A stretch of DNA of 15,667 nucleotides, from positions 1-15,667 of the forward strand of contig JABXJZ010000008.1 in NCBI GenBank assembly GCA_013375335.1, written 5' to 3'. The notes beneath the pieces were generated by a model. That model did not search any database. It saw only the letters and a program-made list of their open reading frames with translations, and had not been told where the DNA came from. This DNA comes from Desulfobacterales bacterium. GTDB lineage: Bacteria; Desulfobacterota; DSM-4660; Desulfatiglandales; B25-G16. Of this stretch, positions 1 through 7,550 are shown one piece after another. Every line of letters starts with the position of its first letter. The stretch's first letter is position 1. Both the position numbers and the translations under genes were made by a program.

Positions 1-1
1 A

Positions 2-538
2 AACGTCGTGCACGTTTCCCTCAAGGATGCGCCGGAAAAAGTAGCCTCCTATTACAGTGTGATCTTCTCAGGTCTTGTTAAGGTCCTGGATATAGAGAAC
101 GAATCTGAGGTGAGGGCCCGCCTCGATAAGAGAAGGATTATCCTGGCCTATTTGAGGCGGAGTTTTGACCTCACAAGGCTCAGGGAGAGCCTTACCAATC
201 TAGTAAGAGAGGCCGATTTCATACCGGGGACCCTCATTGTCGATGGCATTGATTTCGGGGAGACCGGGAGGGATGTCTTTGAGGGATTTAAGGAGATAGC
301 TAAGGAATTTGACCTGGAGGCATGGTTTTCAGCCCTCTCACACCGACATATTGCCGAGGTAAATGAGAGGGGGATCCCCTTTCCGTGTAACAAGGTGGAT
401 GACCTGTTCAGCCTCATTTTCCAGTTGTATGCAACTCAATCAGGGATCTTCTTTAGGTTCCTGAAGGACCATGACAGTGAGCTGATACCTGATGCGGTGG
501 TAAGGCTTGATCCAAACAATTTCCTGGTCGTGGAGTAG
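2..538 (+). CDS. Partial P-loop-like protein, 3' end only
   Basis: The reading frame is open to the left edge (codons from base 2), so the 178 visible residues are the C-terminal part of a longer protein. The first in-frame GTG at base 8 reads naturally as an internal Val. I do not recognise the family firmly. A hydrophobic strand ending in Asp (TLIVDGIDF, visible residues 77-85) looks like a Walker B strand. AWFSALSH (107-114) resembles a following sensor-type strand. Together they suggest a RecA/KaiC-like ATPase fold whose Walker A motif would lie outside the window. The C-terminus (VVRLDPNNFLVVE) would suit a terminal beta strand of such a fold. The stop is TAG at 536-538, and the flavoprotein start follows after 83 nt in the same direction, so the two may be co-transcribed. 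Coding status is firm; function is inference. Confidence 0.8.
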   Translation, partial: NVVHVSLKDAPEKVASYYSVIFSGLVKVLDIENESEVRARLDKRRIILAYLRRSFDLTRLRESLTNLVREADFIPGTLIVDGIDFGETGRDVFEGFKEIAKEFDLEAWFSALSHRHIAEVNERGIPFPCNKVDDLFSLIFQLYATQSGIFFRFLKDHDSELIPDAVVRLDPNNFLVVE

Positions 539-621
539 TCAAGCTGGCTTTTTCCTTGCGCCTACGAGAGGTAGCTTACCTGGGAAGTAAAGAGGGAAAT
601 CAATCCCAAGGAGGGACCAAC

Positions 622-1824
622 GTGAAGGTTGTCATGATTGGGGGAGGGGGCGCGTCCAGCGTGTGCGCAAATACCCTCAGGGTCCTGGGGAACCCAGCAC
701 AGATCGATATTTACACAAGGAGGGACAGGACTGCATACACTCCATGTGAGCAGCCCTTTTTTCTCAGGGGTATCTTAACCCTTGACGATATGTTTTATGC
801 TACGCCCTCGTGGTTTGAGAAGAAGGGGATAGGGCTCCACACAGGAAAAGATGTACAATCCATTGATAGGCATAGGAAGGTTATAACGGTGGAGGGTGTG
901 GAGATACCCTATGATATTGCGGTGGTCAACACTGGGGCCACTAGTAAGATGCCGGATATCCCTGGGCTTGAAGGAGAGAGGGTACACTATCTTACCACGG
1001 AACTACGGCATGCCCATAGGATACAGTCGGTTATGCCCAAAGGGAAGCGGGCTGTTATCCTCGGTGGTGGAGTACTAGGGATTGAAATGGCCGAGACACT
1101 GATAAGGAAAGGGTATTCATCTGTCTCCGTTGTAGAATGCCTCGGTAGCCTCCTGCCCCGGCAGCTCGATCCTGATATGGGTGAAAAGCTGAATCCCTTT
1201 GTCAAGGGTGAGGGGGTCTCACTCTACTTGTCCACCTCTGTTATGAGGGCGGAGTCGGGTAAAGACACTATTAAGCTCTTTCTCTCAAATGGGGAAACAG
1301 TTAAAGCGGACTGGGTTTTTGTGGCCACAGGGATTGTTCCGAATGTGGAGCTGGCTCGGAAGGCTGGCTTGAACATCGGTACAACCGGCGGAATTGAGGT
1401 GAATCAGTACCTTCAAACAAGTGATCCGTCTATCTATGCAGCAGGAGATTGCATTGAGGGATGGTATATGGTAAGTGGGAGGAAGATCATCACTGCCTTG
1501 GCAACTCACTCGAATAGGAACGCCAGGGTCATAGCGCGGAATATCCACTTCGGTAATATCGTGCCCTTCTGGGGATCGTTGAATACCTTCGGGGCGGAGA
1601 TCTTCGGAGCCACTGTTGTATCTGTGGGGATAACGGAGAGTGCGGCCAGAAATGAGGGAGGGGAGGTATTGTCGTTAGTTCGGAAGGGGACAACTCGAAA
1701 GAAGCCATTTGACGGCGAGGATTTCTGGGCCAAGCTAATTGCTGATCCGGATAAGCAGACCTTGCTTGGGGCCCAAATGTTGGGCCCACGAGAGGTCAGC
1801 AGGATCGCTGAAAGGGTCTCCTGA
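622..1824 (+). CDS. FAD-dependent pyridine nucleotide-disulfide oxidoreductase, CoA-disulfide-reductase-like (C-terminus displaced)
   Basis: I chose the GTG start at 622 because AAGGAGGG (608-615) lies 6 nt upstream and the protein then begins at once with the FAD-binding strand (KVVMIGGGGASS). Order in the 400 residues: FAD Rossmann motif (5-12), Cys42 in YTPCEQPFF, NAD(P) Rossmann motif VILGGGVLGIEMAE (145-158), second FAD motif IYAAGDC (271-277), and the beginning of the dimerisation domain (LLGAQMLGP, 381-389). The single Cys in this context is typical of class III members such as CoA-disulfide reductase, NADH oxidase and NADH-dependent persulfide reductase. These act on thiols, polysulfide or O2 in the cytoplasm; the exact substrate cannot be read here. 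The frame ends at TGA 1822-1824, about 50 residues short of the family length. The missing piece continues in another frame (1824-1973). This is either a real truncation, a frameshift, or a base error. Confidence 0.88.
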   Translation: MKVVMIGGGGASSVCANTLRVLGNPAQIDIYTRRDRTAYTPCEQPFFLRGILTLDDMFYATPSWFEKKGIGLHTGKDVQSIDRHRKVITVEGVEIPYDIAVVNTGATSKMPDIPGLEGERVHYLTTELRHAHRIQSVMPKGKRAVILGGGVLGIEMAETLIRKGYSSVSVVECLGSLLPRQLDPDMGEKLNPFVKGEGVSLYLSTSVMRAESGKDTIKLFLSNGETVKADWVFVATGIVPNVELARKAGLNIGTTGGIEVNQYLQTSDPSIYAAGDCIEGWYMVSGRKIITALATHSNRNARVIARNIHFGNIVPFWGSLNTFGAEIFGATVVSVGITESAARNEGGEVLSLVRKGTTRKKPFDGEDFWAKLIADPDKQTLLGAQMLGPREVSRIAERVS

Positions 1825-1973
1825 TGATAGGTGAGGAGATCCTCCTGGGAAAGCTCTCTCAATATGAGACTATCTACAGTCCTCCCCTGAGCAATACCTA
1901 TGACTTGATAACAAATGAGGTGGATGTGCTCATCACTGAACTGTTAAACAGAGGGCGATCTGTTCAATGGTGA
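1824..1973 (+). CDS. Displaced C-terminal dimerisation segment of the flavoprotein (49 codons, -1 frame)
   Basis: An ATG at 1824-1826 overlaps the TGA of the flavoprotein by one base (TGATG) and opens a 49-residue frame ending at TGA 1971-1973. Its centre, KLSQYETIYSPPLSNTYDLI, aligns by eye with the closing motif of class III disulfide oxidoreductases (FSQLDLAYAPPYSPVWDP type). In those enzymes that motif completes the dimer interface. The spacing from the upstream RIAERVS to this motif also fits the family if the two frames are joined. It is therefore best read as the natural C-terminus of the upstream gene, separated by a 1-nt change (or equivalent) near 1812-1823. Alternatives are translation as a separate small subunit by TGATG stop-restart coupling, or a sequencing indel. 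No good ribosome-binding site of its own is apparent. Confidence 0.7.
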   Translation: MIGEEILLGKLSQYETIYSPPLSNTYDLITNEVDVLITELLNRGRSVQW

Positions 1974-2003
1974 TTGCTGGAGTCAATAAAAGGAAGATAG
2001 GAG

Positions 2004-2186
2004 ATGTCTAAGGTATGCGAGATATGCGGTAAGGGACCTGCCGTAGGCCATAACGTAAGTCACGCCCACAATAAGACGAAAAGGCGTTGGTATCCAAACC
2101 TGCAGATGGTGAGGGTTTATAGAAAAGGCCAGACAAAGAGAATGAAGGTCTGCACGCGGTGCTTGCGATCCGGCCTGGTCGGCTAA
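2004..2186 (+). CDS. rpmB: 50S ribosomal protein L28 (bL28), zinc-ribbon form
   Basis: This 60-residue protein has the L28 signature at its start (SKVCEICGKGP, then GHNVSHAHNKTKRRWYPNLQ). Two CxxC pairs, Cys5/Cys8 and Cys50/Cys53, mark it as the zinc-binding (C+) form. L28 is a small basic component of the large ribosomal subunit. The ATG at 2004 is preceded by AAGGAAG (1990-1996), 7 nt away, which supports this start. It lies 30 nt after the flavoprotein tail, in the same direction. Its stop is only 16 nt from the stop of the convergent rel gene, leaving no room for a conventional terminator between them. The length is normal for short bacterial L28. Confidence 0.97.
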   Translation: MSKVCEICGKGPAVGHNVSHAHNKTKRRWYPNLQMVRVYRKGQTKRMKVCTRCLRSGLVG

Positions 2187-2202
2187 GTGGTTTGTCCGCC
2201 CA

Positions 2203-4344
2203 TCAAATACGTTCTACCTTGAGGACCTCCTTCAGGCTCTTTATCTTTGAAATAGTATCCCTTAGTTGGTTGTAGTCAGAGACCTCAATAGTAAAGGTGG
2301 ATATCCCCTTCTTATCAATCGTCGTCTGGACATCGGCGTCTACAATATTGATATCGTTTTGCGCAAATATGGAACTTATATCTGCGAGCATGCCCTTTTT
2401 TGAGATATTGGTAACCTTCAATCGTGCCAGATAGCTCATATCTTCAGAATGTTCCCATTCTACCTCAACTAGGCGATCTGGGTCAGCATCCCTAATATAT
2501 CGGCAACCCCTTGCGTGAATGGTTACCCCTCTTCCCCTGGTAATAAAACCGATAACTGGTTCACCCGCGAGTGGGTGACAGCAGCTTGCAAAACGGATGA
2601 GCATGTCGCTCATCCCCTTCACCTTAATCCCAATGTCGCCCTTTCTTCTCCTTATCCTGTGAACTATCTTCTGGACAAAGCCCTTTGACGTATCCTCTTT
2701 GATCTCTAGGTGGGGAATAAGCTTGTTCAAGACCTGCTTTGCTGATATCTTGCCGTAGCCGATACCGGCAAGCAGATCATCCACGGTCTTGAGTGAGAAT
2801 TTGTGGACCACGTCTAAGAGCTGTTCGGTTTTGAATTGCCTGAATAAGTTAAGGTTGAATTTCTTCAGCTCTTTTTCCAAGATATCCCTTCCAATGGCTA
2901 CGCTCTCTGTCCTCTCCTCTTTTTTTATCCATTGTCTAATCCTGGTTCTGGCCGTGGATGTCTTTGCGAAGTTGAGCCAATCCTTGCTGGGTTTATGGTT
3001 TTTGGAGGTAATAATCTGGACTATATCTCCGCTCTTGAGCTTGTAGTTCAAGGGGACTATCCTTTCGTTTACCTTAGCACCCACACACCTATTTCCGACC
3101 TCCGAATGGATACTATAGGCAAAATCAACCGATGTTGCTCCCCTGGGGAGTGCCTTGACCTCGCCCTTTGGCGTAAAGACATACACCTCGCTGCTAAAGA
3201 GATCGAGCCTCACTGTTTCCAGAAATTCCCTTGGGTCGGTCAGGCTCTTTTGCCATTCTAACAGCTGTCTCATCCATGCGTATTGATCGGGCACCTCCTT
3301 GTCCGATTCATATCCCTCCTTGTACCTCCAATGAGCAGCTATGCCCTCTTCGGCGATCCTGTCCATTTCCCATGTTCTTATCTGTATCTCCATTCTCTCC
3401 CCGAGGGAGGTGATGACTGCAGTGTGCAAGGACTGATACATATTGGCCTTAGGCAGAGAGATATAATCCTTAAAACGGCCTGGCACCGGTTTCCACATGG
3501 AATGAATGATACCGAGGACCTCATAGCACTCCTTTACGGAACTCACTATTGTCCTGAAGGCCAAGATATCATAGACTTGGTCTATATTCAGATCCTGACC
3601 CATCATCTTTCGATAGATACTGAAAAAATGCTTGTATCTCCCCTTTATCGTGGCATCTATGTTGGCCTCCTGCAATCTCTTGGACAAGATCTCCTTGATC
3701 TCCCTAATGAATTTTTCCCGTGCCTCTTGCCTCTGGGCAATCCCTTGCCTAATATCCTCATAGATCTTTGGCTCAAGATAGAAGAGCGAGAGATCCTCCA
3801 GAGTCGACTTCAGCCAGTAGATACCCATCCTTCCAGCAAGCGGTGCATAGATATCGAGGGTTTCCCTCGTGATTAGCTCCTGCTTTTCAGGCTGTTGGAA
3901 ACCGAGGGTCTGCATGTTGTGCAATCGATCTGCCAGCTTTACCAAAAGGACCCTGATATCAGTGGCCATGGCAAGGATCATCTTCCTTATGTTCTCCGCC
4001 TGCTGTTCCTCTTTGCTCAGGAACTTGATCTTACTGATTTTGGTCACACCATCTACGATGGTTGCAACCTCCTTGCCGAAGAGATATTCAATGTCAGATA
4101 GCTCAGCTAAGGTATCCTCAACTGTATCGTGGAGGAGGCCAGCGGCGACGCTCACCTCGTCGGCCTTCATATTGGTGAGAATCCCAGCAACTTCCAGGGG
4201 GTGGGAAAGGTATGGTTCGCCGGATAGACGGACCTGTTCCCTGTGGACTTTGGCTGAATAGACATATGCCTTCTCGATGAGGCCTATATCCGCAGTGGGA
4301 TGATAGGAAAGGATGTTCGACGTTATGTCATTTAAGCGAATCAT
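2203..4344 (-). CDS. rel: Bifunctional (p)ppGpp synthetase/hydrolase (Rel/SpoT family)
   Basis: This cytoplasmic stringent-response enzyme makes (p)ppGpp from GTP/GDP and ATP, and hydrolyses it. Order over 713 residues: HD hydrolase (His48, HD pair 72-73, Asp139 in KLADR); synthetase with GRYKHFFSIYRKM (235-247) and GRFKDYISLPKANMYQSLHT (289-308); TGS domain (about 386-447); CCHPLAGEPVIGF zinc-finger-type segment (588-600); ACT domain (about 638-713). The RFKD motif (RxKD rather than ExDD) and the intact HD residues indicate a bifunctional enzyme, not a synthetase-only RelA. I prefer the ATG at 4344 (MIRLNDIT), which matches the usual family start, over a TTG at 4359. An AGGGAGG lies rather far upstream (4360-4366). 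The start lies inside the end of proS (17-nt overlap), so translation is probably coupled. It is the last gene of ispG-proS-rel. Confidence 0.96.
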   Translation of the reverse strand: MIRLNDITSNILSYHPTADIGLIEKAYVYSAKVHREQVRLSGEPYLSHPLEVAGILTNMKADEVSVAAGLLHDTVEDTLAELSDIEYLFGKEVATIVDGVTKISKIKFLSKEEQQAENIRKMILAMATDIRVLLVKLADRLHNMQTLGFQQPEKQELITRETLDIYAPLAGRMGIYWLKSTLEDLSLFYLEPKIYEDIRQGIAQRQEAREKFIREIKEILSKRLQEANIDATIKGRYKHFFSIYRKMMGQDLNIDQVYDILAFRTIVSSVKECYEVLGIIHSMWKPVPGRFKDYISLPKANMYQSLHTAVITSLGERMEIQIRTWEMDRIAEEGIAAHWRYKEGYESDKEVPDQYAWMRQLLEWQKSLTDPREFLETVRLDLFSSEVYVFTPKGEVKALPRGATSVDFAYSIHSEVGNRCVGAKVNERIVPLNYKLKSGDIVQIITSKNHKPSKDWLNFAKTSTARTRIRQWIKKEERTESVAIGRDILEKELKKFNLNLFRQFKTEQLLDVVHKFSLKTVDDLLAGIGYGKISAKQVLNKLIPHLEIKEDTSKGFVQKIVHRIRRRKGDIGIKVKGMSDMLIRFASCCHPLAGEPVIGFITRGRGVTIHARGCRYIRDADPDRLVEVEWEHSEDMSYLARLKVTNISKKGMLADISSIFAQNDINIVDADVQTTIDKKGISTFTIEVSDYNQLRDTISKIKSLKEVLKVERI

Positions 4345-6061
4345 AGAGGCCCTGGACAACCTCCCTTATAGCCTTGGGGGCCATGTCTACAGGTGCCAAC
4401 CTAAGATCTGGACGGGAGCGTAGCTTGATCTCAATAGAGTTGCTCTCAAGCGTTCTGATGCTCACGGTAATCCTCACAGGTATGCCCAGAAGATCGGCGT
4501 CCTTGAGTTTGAACCCCGGTCTTTCATCCCTGTCATCGAGAAAGACTGCCACGCCCAGGTCACTCAAATGCTGGTATAGATCTTCGGCCACGTTTCTCAC
4601 ACGGGCCTCATGTAGTTCAAGGGGTAGGATCGTGACCTCAAAGGGTGAGATAGATATGGGGAAGATGATACCATTCTCGTCATGACTCTGCTCTATAGCT
4701 GCCGCCACAACCCTGCCAATGCCGATACCGTAACACCCCATAACAATGGGAGCTTCCCGACCATTCTTGTCCAGAAAAGTGGCCTTCAAGGCCTTACTGT
4801 ATTTGGTCCCCAGTTTAAAGATGTGGCCGACCTCTATTCCCTTACCAAACCTGAGCTCCCCGCTGCACCTGGGGCATGGATCAGAGGGGGTTATCAACCT
4901 CAGGTCTGCATATCCGTCCACCTGAAAATCCCTCCCCTCATTTACATTGAGGATGTGCTTGTCTTCCTCGTTTGCCCCCATTACCATATTGCTCATCTGG
5001 TTAATGGAAAAGTCAGCCACCTTTCTTACCTTCAAGCCGATGGCACCTGCAAAACCCATGGGGGCACCAGTCACCTCAAATACAGTTTCCGGATCCGCCA
5101 TAGCAAGCTCTTGAACCTTGAGGACATTTTTGAGCTTGGTCTCATTCAATTCATGGTCCCCCCTTACCAAGGCGGCGATTGGCCCATCTTCCGTCTGATA
5201 GATGAGGGTCTTGACCAGTTTCTCAGGGCCGACGGACAGAAATCTCGTTACCTCATCTACGGTCTTTATTCCTGGCGTATCTACCACCTGGAGTTCTTTT
5301 TCCGCCTCTGTGGCCTTGGAATCATCCCCCCTCACCTCTGCCTTTTCCAAGTTAGAGGCATACGGGCAATTTTGACAGCTTACAATATCGTCCTCACCGG
5401 TATCTGCCAGGACCATGAATTCATGTGAAAAACTGCCACCTATAGCCCCTGTGTCTGCCTCAACCGCCCGGAATTTCAACCCACACCTTCTAAAGATGGC
5501 CCCGTATGCCGTATACATGAGCTCATAGCTGCGGTTGGCCCCCTCTTCATCTATATCAAAGCTGTAGGCATCCTTCATGGTAAACTCCCGGGCCCTCATG
5601 ACCCCAAATCTCGGCCTGATCTCATCCCTGAACTTTGTCTGGATCTGATACAGGATGATGGGCAGCTGTTTGTATGAATGGATCTCCCTTCGTACCAGGT
5701 CGGTTACTACTTCCTCGTGGGTAGGACCCAAGCATGATTCCCTGTTATGTCGATCCCTGAACCTTAAGAGCTCTGGTCCATAGTAATCCCATCGACCGCT
5801 TTCCATCCATAGATCACCTGGTTGTACCTCTGGGAGCAGGACTTCAATGGCACCAGCCCTATCCATCTCTTGCCTGACGATGCCTTCCACCTTCTTAAGG
5901 GCCATCAAGCCAAAGGGAAGATAGTTATAGATTCCCGCTGCCAGCTTTCTGATCATCCCAGCCCTGAGCATCAATTGGTGACTTATAATCTCGGCCTCGG
6001 CAGGTACCTCTTTAAGCGTAGGAATAAAGAACTGTGAATATCGTCGTGAAAGAGGCGTCAT
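4328..6061 (-). CDS. proS: Prolyl-tRNA synthetase, bacterial type with editing insertion
   Basis: This class II aminoacyl-tRNA synthetase charges tRNA-Pro with proline. The 577 residues contain the catalytic core with CLGPTHEEVVTDLVRREI (110-127), motif 2 (RDEIRPRFGVMRAREFTMKD, 145-164) and motif 3 (GCYGIGIGRVVAAAIEQ, 442-458). The INS editing domain lies between about 225 and 390, and the anticodon-binding domain runs from about 470 to the end. The INS domain and the length identify the bacterial rather than the eukaryote-like ProRS. Two Cys pairs (229/232, 396/399) flank the editing insertion and might bind a metal; this is only a visual impression. The ATG at 6061 (MTPLSRRYSQFF) matches the family start. 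A TTG 30 nt further upstream lies within ispG and is rejected. ispG ends 1 nt upstream, so the two are certainly co-transcribed and likely coupled. Confidence 0.97.
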   Translation of the reverse strand: MTPLSRRYSQFFIPTLKEVPAEAEIISHQLMLRAGMIRKLAAGIYNYLPFGLMALKKVEGIVRQEMDRAGAIEVLLPEVQPGDLWMESGRWDYYGPELLRFRDRHNRESCLGPTHEEVVTDLVRREIHSYKQLPIILYQIQTKFRDEIRPRFGVMRAREFTMKDAYSFDIDEEGANRSYELMYTAYGAIFRRCGLKFRAVEADTGAIGGSFSHEFMVLADTGEDDIVSCQNCPYASNLEKAEVRGDDSKATEAEKELQVVDTPGIKTVDEVTRFLSVGPEKLVKTLIYQTEDGPIAALVRGDHELNETKLKNVLKVQELAMADPETVFEVTGAPMGFAGAIGLKVRKVADFSINQMSNMVMGANEEDKHILNVNEGRDFQVDGYADLRLITPSDPCPRCSGELRFGKGIEVGHIFKLGTKYSKALKATFLDKNGREAPIVMGCYGIGIGRVVAAAIEQSHDENGIIFPISISPFEVTILPLELHEARVRNVAEDLYQHLSDLGVAVFLDDRDERPGFKLKDADLLGIPVRITVSIRTLESNSIEIKLRSRPDLRLAPVDMAPKAIREVVQGLYDSLK

Positions 6062-6062
6062 C

Positions 6063-7118
6063 TTAGTTGACCATCTTCTTGACTTCCTCAATAAGCGCCC
6101 TGGCTAGATCTGACTCGGGCACCTTTTTAATCAATCTGCCCTTCTTAAATAATGTGCCTTGGCCACGTCCGCCGGCAATACCGATGTCTGCCTCTCTTGC
6201 CTCTCCAGGCCCGTTTACAACGCATCCCATAATAGCTACCTTAATAGGCGTGGTAATCCCGTTGAGCGCATTTTCAACCCTTTCTGCCAAACTCAAGAGG
6301 TCTATTTCACACCTTCCACAGGTGGGGCAGGATATGATTTCCGCTCCCCTCTGCCTCAGGCCAAGGGCCTTCAGGATCTCATATGCGACCTTGACCTCGT
6401 CAACTGGATCACGGGTTAGAGACACCCTGATTGTATCCCCTATGCCCTCTGATAGCAATATTCCGATCCCTAGGGAGTTCTTAACGGTCCCTGATACGAG
6501 ACCCCCTGCCTCGGTGACGCCTAGATGCAAGGGATAGTCAACCTTCTCGCTCAGGAGCCTGTACGCTGATATCATTTGCAAGACATCCGGTGATTTCAAT
6601 GAGATCTTAATGAGATGGAAATCCAATTCCTCCAAGATCCGTACGTGACCCATGGCACTCTCTACCAGGGCCTCCGGTGTCGGGTGACCATACTTTCTCA
6701 GGAGAGCCCTGTTAAGAGAGCCGGAGTTAACCCCGATCCTTATGGGGATGGCCTGTTCTCGAGCAGCGGACACAATCTCTTGGACTTCTTTCCTCCGCCC
6801 AATGTTGCCTGGGTTCAGTCTTAACCCGTCGGCACCGTTCTCTATAGCTGCCAAGGCAAGCCTGTAGTCAAAATGGATATCGGCAATAATCGGAATGGTC
6901 GCCTGAGATTTTATCTCTCTAAGGGCAGAGGCGGCTTTCATATCCGGGACTGCCAGGCGAACAAGTTCGCAGCCAGCGTTAGTTAAGCAGTCTACCTGAT
7001 TTACCGTGGCTGCTACGTCGTGAGTTGCGGTATTGGTCATGGACTGTACCACTACCGGGGCTCCACCGCCTATCTTTACCCCACCGATGTCTATTTGTCT
7101 GGATTCACGTCGTTTCAT
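6063..7118 (-). CDS. ispG: 4-hydroxy-3-methylbut-2-enyl diphosphate synthase (MEP pathway)
   Basis: IspG (GcpE) converts 2-C-methyl-D-erythritol 2,4-cyclodiphosphate to HMBPP using a [4Fe-4S] cluster and low-potential electrons. It is the penultimate step of the MEP isoprenoid pathway. The 351 residues begin with the TIM barrel (PVVVQSMTNTATHDVAATV, 21-39, and RLNPGNIG, 100-107). They end with the cluster domain: Cys264 and Cys267 in SCPTCGRCEIDL, and Cys299 with Glu306 in GCVVNGPGEA. Length and motifs are those of the short bacterial form. The ATG at 7118 matches the family start, though no strong ribosome-binding site is visible. It is first in a minus-strand operon with proS and rel. A probable promoter lies about 170 nt upstream. 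Another pathway gene, ispE, lies on the opposite strand across the intergenic region. Confidence 0.97.
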   Translation of the reverse strand: MKRRESRQIDIGGVKIGGGAPVVVQSMTNTATHDVAATVNQVDCLTNAGCELVRLAVPDMKAASALREIKSQATIPIIADIHFDYRLALAAIENGADGLRLNPGNIGRRKEVQEIVSAAREQAIPIRIGVNSGSLNRALLRKYGHPTPEALVESAMGHVRILEELDFHLIKISLKSPDVLQMISAYRLLSEKVDYPLHLGVTEAGGLVSGTVKNSLGIGILLSEGIGDTIRVSLTRDPVDEVKVAYEILKALGLRQRGAEIISCPTCGRCEIDLLSLAERVENALNGITTPIKVAIMGCVVNGPGEAREADIGIAGGRGQGTLFKKGRLIKKVPESDLARALIEEVKKMVN

Positions 7119-7550
7119 CTAATCTATTCTCAAGCACTAATCCATCATGAATTGTCGTATCATAGTTGGCTGGATGGAGATCACTGCAGCGGGGTGGAGG
7201 ATGCGTGGCAAGTTACGGAAGCATCGATACACAAGGCGTTTATGCATGCGGTACCATCAGGTGTAACCACGAATTGTATTTTGAAGTTAGCGAAAAAGCC
7301 CTGCCATGTCAAGGTGATTTCTCCTTTCCGTCACCGTGCCGTAACAATGGGCGAGCGTTCACAAGGTAAGGACAGGGTATAGGTAAAGATTTTCTCTTGC
7401 AGTAGGTGCCTTAATTCTGTTAGATTTATTTTAGTAAGTTGGTAAAATTAATATAGAAAATCCAAAATTGCTTATTCATGAGGCACACTCGCTGCCACGA
7501 ATGAATTCCATGAAACTTGAGGAGAAACCTTACAGAGCAAGGAGGAGAAC
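7119..7550. other. Divergent intergenic region between ispG and the DUF1844 gene
   Basis: This 432-nt stretch separates the minus-strand ispG operon from the plus-strand cluster. It holds the probable ispG promoter described separately. It also has an AT-rich part (about 7411-7475) that likely carries the plus-strand promoter: TTGCAG at 7397-7402 and TAGATT at 7421-7426, 18 nt apart, is one weak candidate. Short open frames exist on both strands (for example a 36-codon minus-strand frame within the ispG leader, MHKRLVYRCF...), but none has a good ribosome-binding site or recognisable protein. I see no tRNA, no convincing terminator and no insertion-sequence ends. Confidence 0.5.
7284..7312 (-). 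promoter_or_regulatory. Probable sigma70-type promoter for ispG-proS-rel
   Basis: Read on the minus strand, TTGACA (7312-7307) is followed after exactly 17 nt by TAACTT (7289-7284). The -35 box is perfect. The -10 box keeps the three most conserved positions (T, A, final T). Transcription would start near 7277 and give ispG a leader of about 160 nt. No other convincing promoter is visible closer to ispG. This is a sequence-pattern call only. Confidence 0.55.

Noticed and set aside
1811..1818. Programmed -1 frameshift site at AAAGGGTC
   Set aside because: In the reading frame the codons are GAA AGG GTC, which do not form an X XXY YYZ slippery heptamer; no strong downstream stem was evident by eye.
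1822..1827. TGA 1822 as selenocysteine or readthrough codon
   Set aside because: Reading on in the same frame gives TGA then TAG immediately, so readthrough cannot reach the dimerisation motif; a frame change is needed.
3283..3876. Plus-strand frame opposite rel (197 codons)
   Set aside because: Shadow of the well-conserved rel gene; no independent coding signal.
4357..4359. TTG start for rel at 4359
   Set aside because: It directly abuts the purine run and adds five residues not expected in the family; ATG 4344 begins MIRLNDI, the usual N-terminus.
4682..5428. Long plus-strand frame opposite proS (248 codons)
   Set aside because: It is antisense to a clear prolyl-tRNA synthetase, has no recognisable protein or ribosome-binding site, and arises from codon bias of the true gene.
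6089..6091. TTG start for proS at 6091
   Set aside because: It lies inside ispG and adds ten residues before the family start; ATG 6061 is the better choice.
7130..7245. 36-codon minus-strand frame in the ispG leader (MHKRLVYRCF...)
   Set aside because: No ribosome-binding site and no recognisable family; chance occurrence is likely.
7020..7382. Plus-strand 120-codon frame across the ispG start and intergenic region
   Set aside because: Half of it is antisense to ispG; no ribosome-binding site, no recognisable motif.
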